Positions 7,811 to 16,353 are shown, counted from the stretch's first letter. The stretch: 64,000 nucleotides of DNA from DASUPK01 sp963831605 (GCA_963831605.1 CAWHQR010000005.1:310001-374000), one strand, 5' to 3'. The notes: a model not told the origin generated them from the sequence alone. Numbers and translations are program-made.

Positions 7811-9259
7811 TCAGAGCTCCTCCGCGTCCGCGAGCTGGTCGCCCTCGCTGCCGAGATCCCCGACGGGCGGGCTCTCGCCGGCGGGCTGCTCGACGGGCTG
7901 CTCTCCGCGTGCCCGGTCGGCGAACTTCGGATAGTGCTCCAGGAAGACGAGCTTCACGGTCCCGACAGGCCCGTTGCGATGCTTGGCGAGGATCAGCTCG
8001 GCTCCTCCGGGATCCTCAGACTCCTTGTTGTAGTAATCGTCGCGGTAGAGGAAGCCGACCACGTCGGCGTCCTGCTCGATCGCGCCCGACTCGCGGAGGT
8101 CCGAGAGGATCGGCCGCTTGTCGGGACGCTGCTCCGGGGCGCGGGAGAGCTGGGAGATGCCGATCACCGGCACGGCCAGCTCGCGGGCCAGGATCTTCAG
8201 CCCACGGCTGAACTGCGAGACCTGCTCGACCCGGTTGGCACGGGCGTCGTCCGAACGCATCAGCTGCATGTAGTCGACGATCACCATCCCGAGCCCATCG
8301 TGGCCGCGGCCCTTCTCCTGAGCGTGCAGGCGCCTGGCCTTGGCGCGGAGCTCGAGCAACCCGAGGTCGGAGGAGTCGTCGATCCAGAGGGGCGCGGACT
8401 CGAGCTGGTTGCAGGCCTTGACGACCTTCGGCCAGTCCTTCTGCGCGACCTTGCCCTTGCGCAGCCGATCCGAGGAGATCCGCGACTGCGAGCCGATGAA
8501 GCGGTGGGCGAGCTCCATCTCCGACATCTCCAGGGAGAAGAGGGCGACGGGCTTCTGGTGCTTCATGGCGACGTTCTGGGCGAAGTCGCAGACCAGTGTT
8601 GATTTCCCCATCGCCGGCCTTGCCGCGATCACGATCAGGTTGCCGGGCTGGAAGCCGCCGGTCTTGTCGTCGAGGTCGCGGAAGCCGGAGGGGGTCCCGG
8701 TGATGTCCGAGGTGCCGCTGGCCAGCGCCTCGAGCTTGTCGATCTCCTCGTGCAAGATCTCCCCGATCTCGCGGAAGTCGACGGCGCGCTCCTCATGGGC
8801 GACCTGGAAGAGAAGCCGCTCGGCCTGCTCCACCATCTCCGATGGCTCGCCGTCCCGCTCGGCTACGGAGGCCTGAATCTGCTTCGCCGCCGAGTCGAGG
8901 CGGCGCATCAGCGAGTTCTGCTTGACGATCTGCGCGTAGTGGCTGGCGCTGCCCGGGGCGGGGACCTTCGCGGCGAGGCTGGCGACCACGTCCCGGCCGC
9001 CGATCGCTTCCAGCTGGCCGTGCTTGGCGAGCGCCTCGGAGACGGTCAGGACGTCGACGGGGTTCGCGTCCTCGTTGAGGCGGATGATCGCCTCGTAGAT
9101 CGTGCGGTGGCGGTCCCGGTAGAAGTCCTCGGCCTGGAGCCGGACGTCGAGCAGAACCGGCTCGATCGTGGACTCGGAGACCAGCATCGCGCCCAGCACG
9201 GACTCCTCGGCCTCCAGGTTCTGCGGCGGGACGATGGTGGGTGTTCCGTTGGTCGCCAA
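7811..9259 (-). CDS. dnaB: Replicative DNA helicase DnaB
   Basis: The hexameric helicase that unwinds DNA at the replication fork. The 482-residue protein has the N-terminal DnaB domain (PPQNLEAEESVLGAML), Walker A ARPAMGKST (213-221), Walker B MVIVDYMQLM (Asp329) and the C-terminal LAKHRNGPVGT motif. I chose the TTG at 9259 because a Shine-Dalgarno sequence (GAGGAG) sits 5-6 nt upstream and the family homology begins there; the frame upstream is low-homology Arg/Ser-rich. No intein interrupts the P-loop region. It is followed after 1 nt by the loader gene. Confidence 0.96.
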   Translation of the reverse strand: MATNGTPTIVPPQNLEAEESVLGAMLVSESTIEPVLLDVRLQAEDFYRDRHRTIYEAIIRLNEDANPVDVLTVSEALAKHGQLEAIGGRDVVASLAAKVPAPGSASHYAQIVKQNSLMRRLDSAAKQIQASVAERDGEPSEMVEQAERLLFQVAHEERAVDFREIGEILHEEIDKLEALASGTSDITGTPSGFRDLDDKTGGFQPGNLIVIAARPAMGKSTLVCDFAQNVAMKHQKPVALFSLEMSEMELAHRFIGSQSRISSDRLRKGKVAQKDWPKVVKACNQLESAPLWIDDSSDLGLLELRAKARRLHAQEKGRGHDGLGMVIVDYMQLMRSDDARANRVEQVSQFSRGLKILARELAVPVIGISQLSRAPEQRPDKRPILSDLRESGAIEQDADVVGFLYRDDYYNKESEDPGGAELILAKHRNGPVGTVKLVFLEHYPKFADRARGEQPVEQPAGESPPVGDLGSEGDQLADAEEL

Positions 9260-9443
9260 ACTGCTCCTCGGTTTGCGCAGGGGATCGCTCGACCGTGCGG
9301 CCGAGTCTCTCTCCAGTCTGGATATAGGCCCGGCGGATCCGCGTCTGCCCCGTGGTGGAACCAAACCCGCGCGAGTCCGGCAAGAAAACCACAGGCGGCT
9401 GGTGCCCGCAGGCAAGTTGTGGCTATTTGCGGTCGCCGTATTG

Positions 9444-9487
9444 CAGGCACGAATCGTGCCTGGCGAAGAAGGGCGGTTTTTGCGCCC
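9444..9487 (-). promoter_or_regulatory. Two hairpins in the rplI-dnaB gap
   Basis: On the minus strand the rplI stop codon runs into a 5-bp hairpin (GGGCG/CGCCC, 9471-9475 with 9483-9487, loop rich in A) followed by a pyrimidine stretch. Eight bases further on is an 8-bp hairpin CAGGCACG/CGTGCCTG (9444-9451 with 9455-9462). They could attenuate or process the message between the ribosomal-protein genes and dnaB. The remainder of 9260-9443 shows no gene. Confidence 0.4.
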
Positions 9488-9942
9488 TACTCCTTTGCTT
9501 CAGCGACGATGGTCTTGACCGAGGCGGTCACTCCGCCGCCGACCTCGACGTCGACCATGTAGGTGCCGGTCTCGCGGATCGGCTCCTCGAGGCGGATCTT
9601 CTTGCGGTCGACCTTGATGCTTCGCGCCGCCTGGATCGCGTCGGCGATCTCGGCGGAGGTGACGGAGCCGAAGAGCTTCCCGTCCTCTCCGGCGCGGTGG
9701 TTGATCGTCAGGACCGTCTTGGAGAGCAGCGCCGAGGTCTCGCCGGCGCGCTCCGCGGCCTGCTTCTCGGCTTCCTCCGCGCGCTCCCGCTTGCGCTGAG
9801 CCTCCTCGAGGGCACCCTTGGTCGCGGGTTGTGCGAGCTTGCGCGGGACCAGGTAGTTGCGCAGGTAGCCGGGGGAGACGTCGATCGCCGTTCCCGCGTC
9901 GCCGAGGCCCTCCACGTCCTTGAGCAGAACCGCCTGGGCCAT
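9487..9942 (-). CDS. rplI: 50S ribosomal protein L9
   Basis: L9 binds 23S rRNA at the base of the L1 stalk. The 151-residue product has the N-terminal domain with VLLKDVEGLGDAG and GYLRNYLVPRKLA (residues 25-37), the long charged connecting helix (about 43-75), and the C-terminal domain with DGKLFGSVTSAEIADAI. Length is usual. It lies 4 nt after rpsR in the ribosomal/replication operon. Confidence 0.97.
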   Translation of the reverse strand: MAQAVLLKDVEGLGDAGTAIDVSPGYLRNYLVPRKLAQPATKGALEEAQRKRERAEEAEKQAAERAGETSALLSKTVLTINHRAGEDGKLFGSVTSAEIADAIQAARSIKVDRKKIRLEEPIRETGTYMVDVEVGGGVTASVKTIVAEAKE

Positions 9943-9946
9943 CGGC

Positions 9947-10216
9947 CTAGCGCTCGCCGACGTAGGGCAGCAGGGCGAGCTCGCGGGCGCGCTTCACTGC
10001 CAGCGTGAGCTGCTGCTGGTGCTTCCGGGAGAGGCCGGTGACCCGGCGCGAGCGGGTCTTGCCCCGATCGGAGATGAACCGCCGCAGCAGGTTCAGGTCC
10101 TTGTAGTCGATCGCCTCGACGTTGAGACGCGTGTACTTCCGCGGTCGGCCGCGATCGGCCGGTCCGCGACGCCTGCGGTTGCCGGTCGGTGTCTGCTGTC
10201 GTTGCTGCCTAGCCAT
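9947..10216 (-). CDS. rpsR: 30S ribosomal protein S18
   Basis: S18 binds with S6 on the platform of the small subunit. The 89-residue product has a basic N-terminal tail and the conserved core IDYKDLNLLRRFISDRGKTRSRRVTG and KHQQQLTLAVKRARELALLPY. Only one cysteine-free form is visible, so it is the zinc-independent type. It is preceded by ssb, with a strong hairpin in the gap. Confidence 0.97.
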   Translation of the reverse strand: MARQQRQQTPTGNRRRRGPADRGRPRKYTRLNVEAIDYKDLNLLRRFISDRGKTRSRRVTGLSRKHQQQLTLAVKRARELALLPYVGER

Positions 10217-10231
10217 GCGAGGCGCGGATGG

Positions 10232-10278
10232 TAGCGATCACCCGGCCTCGCCATCAGGTCGCGGCCTGGTGATCGCTA
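10232..10278 (-). promoter_or_regulatory. Stem-loop between ssb and rpsR
   Basis: A perfect 11-bp stem (10232-10242 pairs with 10268-10278) encloses a 25-nt GC-rich loop with further pairing potential. The stem overlaps the ssb stop codon. It may be an internal terminator, a processing site, or an S6:S18-type autoregulatory structure. It has no clear U-tract. Confidence 0.5.
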
Positions 10279-10752
10279 GAACGGGATGTCGTCGTCCGAG
10301 CCGCCGCCCGAGCCGACCGATGCGCCCTCGAAGTCCGAGGTGTCGGCCGGCACGTCTGAGCTCGGCTGGAAGGTCCCGTTGCCGCCACCGCCACCGCCGC
10401 CGGCGTTGTCCGAGCGCGAGCCCAGGAACTGGACGCTGTTGGCGATGATCTCGACCGCCTGGCGCTTGGAACCGTCCTGAGCCTCCCACTCGCGCCAGTC
10501 GAGGCGTCCCTCGACGGCGACCGGGCGACCCTTGGAGAGGTAGTTGGCGCAGTTCTCGCCCTGCGCTCCCCAGACGGTCACATCGAAGTAGTTGGGCTTG
10601 TCGACCCACTCGCCGCTCTGACCGTCCTTGCGGCGGCTGTTGACGGCCACGCGCAGCTTGCAGACGGACGTCCCGCTCGGCGTCGAGCGCAGCTCGGGGT
10701 CCTTGGTCAAGTTTCCGGTGATGCAGACGACGTTGATGTTGCTGGCAGCCAC
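10276..10752 (-). CDS. ssb: Single-stranded DNA-binding protein
   Basis: SSB coats single-stranded DNA during replication and repair. The 158-residue protein has the OB fold (residues 1-115, starting NINVVCITGNLTKDPELRSTPSG), then a Gly-rich linker and the acidic C-terminal tip DDDIPF that recruits partner proteins. The run of Gly codons in the linker is a simple-sequence stretch, not a repeat array. It sits between rpsF and rpsR, the classic arrangement. Confidence 0.97.
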   Translation of the reverse strand: MAASNINVVCITGNLTKDPELRSTPSGTSVCKLRVAVNSRRKDGQSGEWVDKPNYFDVTVWGAQGENCANYLSKGRPVAVEGRLDWREWEAQDGSKRQAVEIIANSVQFLGSRSDNAGGGGGGGNGTFQPSSDVPADTSDFEGASVGSGGGSDDDIPF

Positions 10753-10854
10753 GGGTCAGCTCCTCTTTCTTTCGATTCCGAACATCGATCTTAGGTCGCC
10801 GCACGGTCGGTTCTCCCCCCGTGGGGGAAGAAAGGCCGGAAACTGCGAAACGAG

Positions 10855-11253
10855 CTACTCGTCGCGGTCGTCGCGACGGCCACGGCGAGGCCGGTCTTCG
10901 CGGTCGGGGCGGGCACCCTCGATCGCCATGGGCCGCTCGATGACCGGCGGCGGGCTCGCCGGAGAGTCTGGCTCGACCTTGAAGATCCGGAAGCGCAGGA
11001 CGCCGTCGGTGATCTTCAGGTTGTGATCCAGCCGCTCGAGCAGCTGCGGCTCGCCCTGGAAGCGGAAGAAGCGGTAGTCGGCCTCGTTGCGCCGCTTGAT
11101 CTCGTAGGCGAGCTTGCGCATGCCCCAGACGTCGGCCTGGTCGAGCGAGCCCGCACCCTCGATCGCCTCTTTGACATCGCCCGCGACCTTCTCGCGGGCC
11201 TCGTCGGCGGCCTCTGGGTCGAGCATCAATACGAGTTCGTAGTGGCGGTTCAC
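10855..11253 (-). CDS. rpsF: 30S ribosomal protein S6
   Basis: S6 pairs with S18 on the 30S platform. The 132-residue protein has the ferredoxin-like fold (HYELVLMLDPE, WGMRKLAYEIKRRNEADYRFFRF) and a charged Arg/Asp-rich tail after residue 100, longer than in E. coli in a different composition. The GTG start at 11253 is preceded by TATAGT 11 nt upstream, so the operon leader is very short. It is the first gene of the seven-gene operon. Confidence 0.97.
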   Translation of the reverse strand: MNRHYELVLMLDPEAADEAREKVAGDVKEAIEGAGSLDQADVWGMRKLAYEIKRRNEADYRFFRFQGEPQLLERLDHNLKITDGVLRFRIFKVEPDSPASPPPVIERPMAIEGARPDREDRPRRGRRDDRDE

Positions 11254-11264
11254 AGCGACGGGCG

Positions 11265-11270
11265 ACTATA
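11265..11270 (-). promoter_or_regulatory. -10 element TATAGT of the rpsF operon
   Basis: TATAGT reads on the minus strand 11 nt before the rpsF GTG. The best-conserved -10 sequence in the window, consistent with a highly expressed ribosomal-protein operon. Confidence 0.5.
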
Positions 11271-11305
11271 GGGGAGAACGTCCGCCTGCGTGACCTCAAG
11301 CGTGA

Positions 11306-11701
11306 GTGTCCGGCAGGCAGATCAGATGGGCGAGTGTGGGGAAGGTCGCGGCGATCGTGGCCGCTGCGATCGCCGGCATCGCCTCACTGCCGGCCCTGCT
11401 CGGCGGTGACGGGACGCCCCCGGTCCCGGCAGACGTCGGGATTGCGCCGCCTGCGGCCGTCCCGGCCGAGCGGCCTGCGCAGCCTGTTGCTCCAACCCCG
11501 GCACCGAACGCGGATCGCGACGGTTCCGGGAAGTTCCTTCGGCATATCCGAAGGAACTCACCAGCCGGCCACGTGAAGCCAGCGCAGCCCCGTCGTCACC
11601 GCTTGACTCCCCCGGCGGCCCCCTCGTTGCCAGTCCCTGGCCCGCCCGTCCCGAGCTACGTGCCACCGCCGCACAGGGGCGAATTTCAAATAGAGCGGTA
11701 G
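11306..11701 (+). CDS. Small Pro/Ala-rich membrane-anchored protein
   Basis: A 131-residue product read from a GTG at 11306, divergent from rpsF. It has one hydrophobic segment (about residues 12-32), then a Pro/Ala/Val-rich extracytoplasmic tail with basic patches, ending in GEFQIER. No enzyme motif is visible. A short GEF-type acidic/aromatic end after a Pro-rich linker is seen in other predicted exported actinobacterial proteins, but I cannot name a family. Start is uncertain because there is no clear Shine-Dalgarno sequence. Confidence 0.55.
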   Translation: MSGRQIRWASVGKVAAIVAAAIAGIASLPALLGGDGTPPVPADVGIAPPAAVPAERPAQPVAPTPAPNADRDGSGKFLRHIRRNSPAGHVKPAQPRRHRLTPPAAPSLPVPGPPVPSYVPPPHRGEFQIER

Positions 11702-11742
11702 CGGGGCGAGCGGCACAGAGCCGCCGACCGTGCGCCCCTAGC

Positions 11743-13212
11743 TCAGCGGACCTGCGCCGGCGACCGCTTGGCGCGGATGTCGTCCATCTGCTCGTCGACC
11801 CAGTCGCCCGGGTCGCGCTCGGTGATGATCTCCTTCAGGCGGCGGGCCCGCAGCGCGCGCTCCTCTGGCTCCATGGTGAGAGCGCGGTGGATCTCGTCGG
11901 CCTGCTCCTGGATGTCGAACGGGTTGACCGACAGCGCGCAGTCGCCCAGCTCCTCGTGCGCCCCCGTGTTCTCGGAGAGGATCACGACGCCGTCGCGCGT
12001 ATTGACGGCGGGCGCCTCCTTGGCGACGAGGTTCATCCCGTCGAACAGCGAGTTGACCATCAGCACGTCGAAGTGCTTGTAGCGCGCCACGGCCTCGTGG
12101 AAGTTCTCGTAGATCCGCAGGTCGATCGGCATCCAGTCCGTCGTCCCGTGACGGTGATTGACGACCGCGACCAGGGCCTCGATTCGCTCCAGGTACTCGG
12201 CGTACTCCGGGACGTCCTGCCGCGAGGGCTGCAGGTGCGCGATGAAGGTGACCTTCTCGCGGAACTCCGGGTGCTGCTCGAGGAAGACGTCGAACGCGGT
12301 GAAGCCCCGCAGCACGTTCTTCGAGAGATCGGCGCGGTCCACCCGGATGATCAGGTGGTCGCGACGGCGGCGCAGCAGCTCCTTCTCGTAGAAGGCGACG
12401 TCAGAGGACTCGGCCGCCCGGTAGAGCCGCTGGGTATCGATGGAGAGCGGGTATGCGCGCACCCAGACCTCACGCCCCTCGTGGATCACCGCCATCCGGT
12501 CGTAGTCGATCTCCAGCTCCATCAGCTCCCGGCAGCACTGCAGGAAGTTCCTGCAGTAGGCCGTCGTGTGGAAGCCGATGATGTCGTTGGAGAGCATGCT
12601 CAGGTAGATCTCCTCGCGCCAGCGGTTGGGCAGGATCCGCCAGGAGTCCGGCTGCGACCAGGGGATGTGGACGAAGTAGTGGAGGAAGGCGTCGGGGCGG
12701 GCCTTGCGGATCAGGCCCGGGCAGGTGTAGAGGTGGTAGTCGTGGAGCATCACCACCGGGTTCTCCTGGCCATCGATCGCGCCGACGACCGCCGCGGCCA
12801 TGTCGTCGTTGACGACCTTGTAGCCCTCCTCCCACGCATCAACCTCGGCCTGACGGATGTCGGGCGCGTTGGAGAGATCCCAGAGGTAATGCTGGATGAA
12901 CCAGAGGATCGGGTTCGCGATCACGTTGTAGAAGCGGTCGTACGCCGACGGGTTCGAGGCCACCATCTGCACGTCGTAGGAGATCCCGTCCAGGTCTATC
13001 GAGACCGGCCCGTCGCTCTCGCCGGCGACGACCACGTCCTCCTCGGTCATCGCCGAGGCGATCCAGAGCGCATTGCGATGCGAGACGAGCCCCGAGAGGG
13101 CCGTGACCAGGCCCCCGCCCCCACGGTGGACGATGCGCTCGCCGCGATCGTCGAGGCCGAATTCCGCCGGCCCGCGATTGGAGACGATCGTCAGGGGATG
13201 GCTGTCGGACAC
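11743..13212 (-). CDS. otsA: Trehalose-6-phosphate synthase, GT20
   Basis: A 489-residue retaining glycosyltransferase expected to transfer glucose from a nucleotide sugar to glucose-6-phosphate. GT20 landmarks are VSNRGP near the N-terminus, the GGGGLVTAL phosphate loop, MLHDYHLYTCP, RADLSKNV (equivalent to RLDYxKG of E. coli OtsA, so the catalytic Arg and Lys are kept but Tyr and Gly differ), and DGMNLVAKE. A related acceptor, for example glycerol-3-phosphate, cannot be excluded. No otsB-type phosphatase is in the window. It lies 28 bp downstream of treT in the same transcription unit. Confidence 0.87.
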   Translation of the reverse strand: MSDSHPLTIVSNRGPAEFGLDDRGERIVHRGGGGLVTALSGLVSHRNALWIASAMTEEDVVVAGESDGPVSIDLDGISYDVQMVASNPSAYDRFYNVIANPILWFIQHYLWDLSNAPDIRQAEVDAWEEGYKVVNDDMAAAVVGAIDGQENPVVMLHDYHLYTCPGLIRKARPDAFLHYFVHIPWSQPDSWRILPNRWREEIYLSMLSNDIIGFHTTAYCRNFLQCCRELMELEIDYDRMAVIHEGREVWVRAYPLSIDTQRLYRAAESSDVAFYEKELLRRRRDHLIIRVDRADLSKNVLRGFTAFDVFLEQHPEFREKVTFIAHLQPSRQDVPEYAEYLERIEALVAVVNHRHGTTDWMPIDLRIYENFHEAVARYKHFDVLMVNSLFDGMNLVAKEAPAVNTRDGVVILSENTGAHEELGDCALSVNPFDIQEQADEIHRALTMEPEERALRARRLKEIITERDPGDWVDEQMDDIRAKRSPAQVR

Positions 13213-13240
13213 GCCCCCGTTTGTATCAGGCGAGACTCAG

Positions 13241-14479
13241 CTAGCCGTCGAGATCACTGAAGATGCGCAGCCAGTCGAGCAGCAGGCGCGGGGTCAGGAA
13301 ACGCTCCCGCGTGCGCTCCTTCCCGGCTCGGCCAAGCCGCCGGCCCAACTCCGGGTCCTGGAGGATCTCCGTGGCGCGCTTCGCGGCCTCGTCGGGCGAG
13401 GAGACCAGGTAGCCGTCCTCCCCGTCCACGATCTGAAGCGGGATCCCACCCACGTCACCGCCGATCGTCGGGCGCCCCTTCCAGAGCGACTCGGCGACGG
13501 TCAGCCCGAAGCCCTCGCGAATCGACTTCTGCATGATCACGTCGGACTGCGACTGGAAGGCGTTCACCTCGATCGCGCCGACGTTGTTCAGGTTGTTGAG
13601 GATCTTGATGTCGGGGTCCGAGCCGGCGTACTCGAAGGTGCGGTGGAAGAACTCCCAGCCCTCGGGATCGTCGGTCGCCATGGAGCCGACCAGCGCGAGC
13701 TGGACTTCCGGGATCTCCTTGGTGACCTCGCGGTAGGCGTCGATCACTCCGATCGGGTCCTTCCAGGGATCGAAGCGGGAGACCTGGGTGATCAGCGGCC
13801 GGTCGACGTCGATGCCGAACTGGTTGCAGACGAAGGCCGCGTCGTCGGGGCTGAGCGCCATGTTCTTGGGGGAGAGGGGGTCGATCGCGGGAGGGACGAT
13901 CCGGACGCCGCCGTGGCCGTCGAGGTCGTTCGGCACGTACTGCTCCATGTGCCAGACGGTGATGTCGTACTCGGAGATCAGCGGCTGAAGCCGCGCGATC
14001 GGCTCCGGATTCGGCTCCGAGAGATCGATGTGGCAGCGCCAGACCCAGTTCTTCGCGTGATCGGCCGCGTTGTGGCGCATTCCGACCGGCTGGGGGTCGT
14101 GGACGATGATCACGTCCCACTCGCCCTCGAGCGAGTCGGCATTCATCTTGTTGTAGTGGTCGAAGAGCTCCCACTGGTTGGGGCTGAGCGTGTTCGGATC
14201 GCCCTGCAGCGAGTTGTGGAGCAGCTTCGTCGCGTTGAAGAACTCCTCTCGGCCCATGATGATCTGCCAGTGGGTGTCGAGGCCCACGTCTCGCATCAGC
14301 GGGACCAGCGTGTAGAGGATCTCCGAGACGCCGCCGCCGAACGCGGTCGCGCTCACGTGCAGGACGCGCTTGCCCTGCTGGCTCTCCGCGAGCTCGCGGA
14401 TCTCGTCGACGAGGCCGCGGCCGGCGAGGTGCGTGTAGTCGGCCAGCGACTTGTTGCCGAGCGCTACTTCCTGAAGCAC
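13241..14479 (-). CDS. treT: Trehalose synthase TreT-type glycosyltransferase (GT4)
   Basis: A 412-residue GT4 enzyme that reversibly makes trehalose from NDP-glucose and glucose. The stretch HVSATAFGGGVSEIL with LVPLMRDVGLD, the later VHDPQP, WRCHIDLSEPN, RFDPWKDP and SIREGFGLTV with GGDVGGI correspond segment by segment to archaeal TreT. The start is a GTG at 14479 with a GGGGGA Shine-Dalgarno sequence; an ATG at 14490 in another frame is stopped at once. It is followed by the GT20 synthase and preceded, 43 bp upstream, by a phosphatase-like gene. Confidence 0.88.
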   Translation of the reverse strand: MLQEVALGNKSLADYTHLAGRGLVDEIRELAESQQGKRVLHVSATAFGGGVSEILYTLVPLMRDVGLDTHWQIIMGREEFFNATKLLHNSLQGDPNTLSPNQWELFDHYNKMNADSLEGEWDVIIVHDPQPVGMRHNAADHAKNWVWRCHIDLSEPNPEPIARLQPLISEYDITVWHMEQYVPNDLDGHGGVRIVPPAIDPLSPKNMALSPDDAAFVCNQFGIDVDRPLITQVSRFDPWKDPIGVIDAYREVTKEIPEVQLALVGSMATDDPEGWEFFHRTFEYAGSDPDIKILNNLNNVGAIEVNAFQSQSDVIMQKSIREGFGLTVAESLWKGRPTIGGDVGGIPLQIVDGEDGYLVSSPDEAAKRATEILQDPELGRRLGRAGKERTRERFLTPRLLLDWLRIFSDLDG

Positions 14480-14522
14480 TGGTCCCCCATTGCTGGAGTT
14501 TGCAAGGCCGGAAAAGTACTCG

Positions 14523-15458
14523 TCACGAGAGCGCGGCGCGGAGCCGCTCGATCCCAGCGTCCAGCTCCGCGCAGATTCCCGCGTGAAGCTCGGTGTTCGC
14601 CGCGGCGACGCAGGACATCTGGAAGTCGTGGCTCGAGCCGAGCAGCGGCCGTTCGGCGAGGGACTGCCCGTACGCGTCCGTGACGATCGCCCCGCCCTCC
14701 TGGAGGCAGATTGCCGCCGCCGCGAGGTCGTACGGCGAGTTGTTGAGGACCGCGCCGTCGCCGACCCGCTCGAAATCCGCCCGGACCGCGGGCACGTCGT
14801 CGATCATCCGCGGCCCCGGCTCGATGTACGCATCCAGCTGCCCTGTGACGACTCTCGTCATGTCGAACGTCGCCGAGCCGAGGTCGAAGGTGCCGCCCCC
14901 CACGGAGGAGCGATCGATCAGCTCGGCGAGGACCTCGACGAGGGCCCGCGCCGGTCGTCCGCGAAAGCCGTAGGTCCAGAACATCCGCTCCAGGCTGTGG
15001 TTCTCCGAGAGGCTGGCGGCGGGCTCCAGGCCCGCGCCCCGCTCGGCGACGAACGCCGCGCCGCTCTTCAGCTCCAACACACAGCCGACCTGCACGTCGG
15101 CCATGGTCGGCTCCCCGTCGAGCCGGGCGGCCGCGACCGAGACGCAGCTGGATTCCAGCCCGGCGAGCGCCGGCCTCGTGCCGTCGATCGGATCGACGAT
15201 CAGCACCCATTCGGCCCGGTCCCCTGCAGGGGAGACGAGCCCGCGATCCTCCGAGTAGAAGGAGACCTCGGGCGCCCGCTCCGCCAGGAACGCCTCCATC
15301 CGCGTCTCCGCGTGCTCGTCGATCTCGAAGGTGACGTCCCCGCCCTCGGCCGATCCGGAGTGGGCCCGGCCGGCGTGGGCGCCGAGGCGGGGCAGAACCT
15401 CCTCGCGCAGGGTGGAGGCGAGGTCAGTTACGAGGTTTCTGATGGATGGCTTCGCCAT
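14523..15458 (-). CDS. Inositol-monophosphatase/FBPase-like phosphatase
   Basis: A 311-residue member of the lithium-sensitive Mg-dependent phosphatase superfamily. SED at 69-71 and DPIDGTR at 89-95 are two of the metal-binding motifs; the C-terminal half has YDLAAAAICLQEGGAIVTD. The substrate is unknown: inositol phosphate, a sugar phosphate or PAP are family options. Its place at the head of the treT-GT20 unit suggests it could remove phosphate from the trehalose-6-phosphate-like product, since no OtsB is present; this is inference. ATG at 15458 begins the family homology; the frame continues open upstream for 185 codons antisense-like sequence. Confidence 0.82.
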   Translation of the reverse strand: MAKPSIRNLVTDLASTLREEVLPRLGAHAGRAHSGSAEGGDVTFEIDEHAETRMEAFLAERAPEVSFYSEDRGLVSPAGDRAEWVLIVDPIDGTRPALAGLESSCVSVAAARLDGEPTMADVQVGCVLELKSGAAFVAERGAGLEPAASLSENHSLERMFWTYGFRGRPARALVEVLAELIDRSSVGGGTFDLGSATFDMTRVVTGQLDAYIEPGPRMIDDVPAVRADFERVGDGAVLNNSPYDLAAAAICLQEGGAIVTDAYGQSLAERPLLGSSHDFQMSCVAAANTELHAGICAELDAGIERLRAALS

Positions 15459-15576
15459 ATGGCGCGTCTGCGAGCGGCTGCCCACTTCATCACACGCGTC
15501 GCACTGCCCGCGCGCCCTTGCATCGAACGGGATTCGACCTCCGCTCCGAAGTGGGTATTGCCCGCGGCGATCGCGA

Positions 15577-16347
15577 CTAGATCGGGAGGAGCCGCGCGTT
15601 CTTCTTGCAGTTCGTGCGGCGCTGCTTCGTCCAGCTGTGCTTCTGCGCTCGCTTCTTGCACCGCTGGAGAGCCGCGGCGCGCTGCCCGGTGATCTTTGAG
15701 CTCGGCGCTGGATCCGAGGGCGGCGGGTCCGCGGGCGGCGGGTCCGAGGGCGGCGCGGGCGGTGCCGGCACGACGAAAGTCTTGAACGCGAAGTCCTCGA
15801 ATGAAAATTCATTCCAGTTGGCACCAGGGGGGAGGGGATCGCCGCTGTCGAACGTCTCACCGCCCGAATACGGGTCCCCTGAGCCCTGAATGGACCACCC
15901 CACGGCGTTGCCGGCCATACCGGCCGAGTAGACGACGAGCGCGTACTGGGTGCCCGCCGCGACGGGGGCGGGCGTCGCGAAGACGACCGGAACGAATGCC
16001 CCACTCTTGCCAAGCGCAGATGTGGCGATTGTGCCGCTTGCGAGCACCGTGGCGGTGGGCTTACCCGCGGAGGTGGTGCGTATCTCCACGCTGACGGTGG
16101 CCGGGGCGGTGCCGACCTTCGAGAGATTCAGATCGGCTTGGTCCAGGTCCCCGGTGATGCCGGCCGTGAAGGTCTGAGCATCACTCTGGGTTGTGAACAC
16201 ACCGCTGGCGCCGTTGAAGCCGGTTTGCTGCTGATCAAGCGTTCCGGCTGAAGCCGAGGCTGCGATCCCGAGGAGCAGCGCCACGGAAGTCATCGATGCG
16301 AAGACGAAGATGCGCGATAGGCGCCCAACCCTGACCCGTGCGTTCAT
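15577..16347 (-). CDS. Secreted protein with beta-rich domain and Cys/Lys tail
   Basis: A 256-residue exported protein. Residues 1-34 are a signal peptide ending SASAG. Residues 35-190 are beta-rich (QTFTAGITGDLDQADL, VSVEIRTTSAGKPTATVL), resembling 'choice-of-anchor' beta-sandwich domains. A Pro/Asp linker (about 193-220) leads to a basic tail with two Cys (RCKKRAQKH, NCKKNARLLPI). Similar CxKK tails end many predicted secreted proteins of this class and may serve retention in the wall; that is inference. A TAATGA hexamer 6 nt upstream supports the ATG at 16347. Confidence 0.75.
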   Translation of the reverse strand: MNARVRVGRLSRIFVFASMTSVALLLGIAASASAGTLDQQQTGFNGASGVFTTQSDAQTFTAGITGDLDQADLNLSKVGTAPATVSVEIRTTSAGKPTATVLASGTIATSALGKSGAFVPVVFATPAPVAAGTQYALVVYSAGMAGNAVGWSIQGSGDPYSGGETFDSGDPLPPGANWNEFSFEDFAFKTFVVPAPPAPPSDPPPADPPPSDPAPSSKITGQRAAALQRCKKRAQKHSWTKQRRTNCKKNARLLPI

Positions 16348-16353
16348 CGTCTT

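Noticed and set aside
10380..10430. Repetitive GCC/GGC run as a possible repeat array or CRISPR
   Set aside because: It encodes the Gly-rich linker of SSB; no spacers are present.
15500..15545. Sequence resembling the T arm of a tRNA (ATTCGAC within a GC-rich stretch)
   Set aside because: No D arm, anticodon arm or acceptor partner can be formed.
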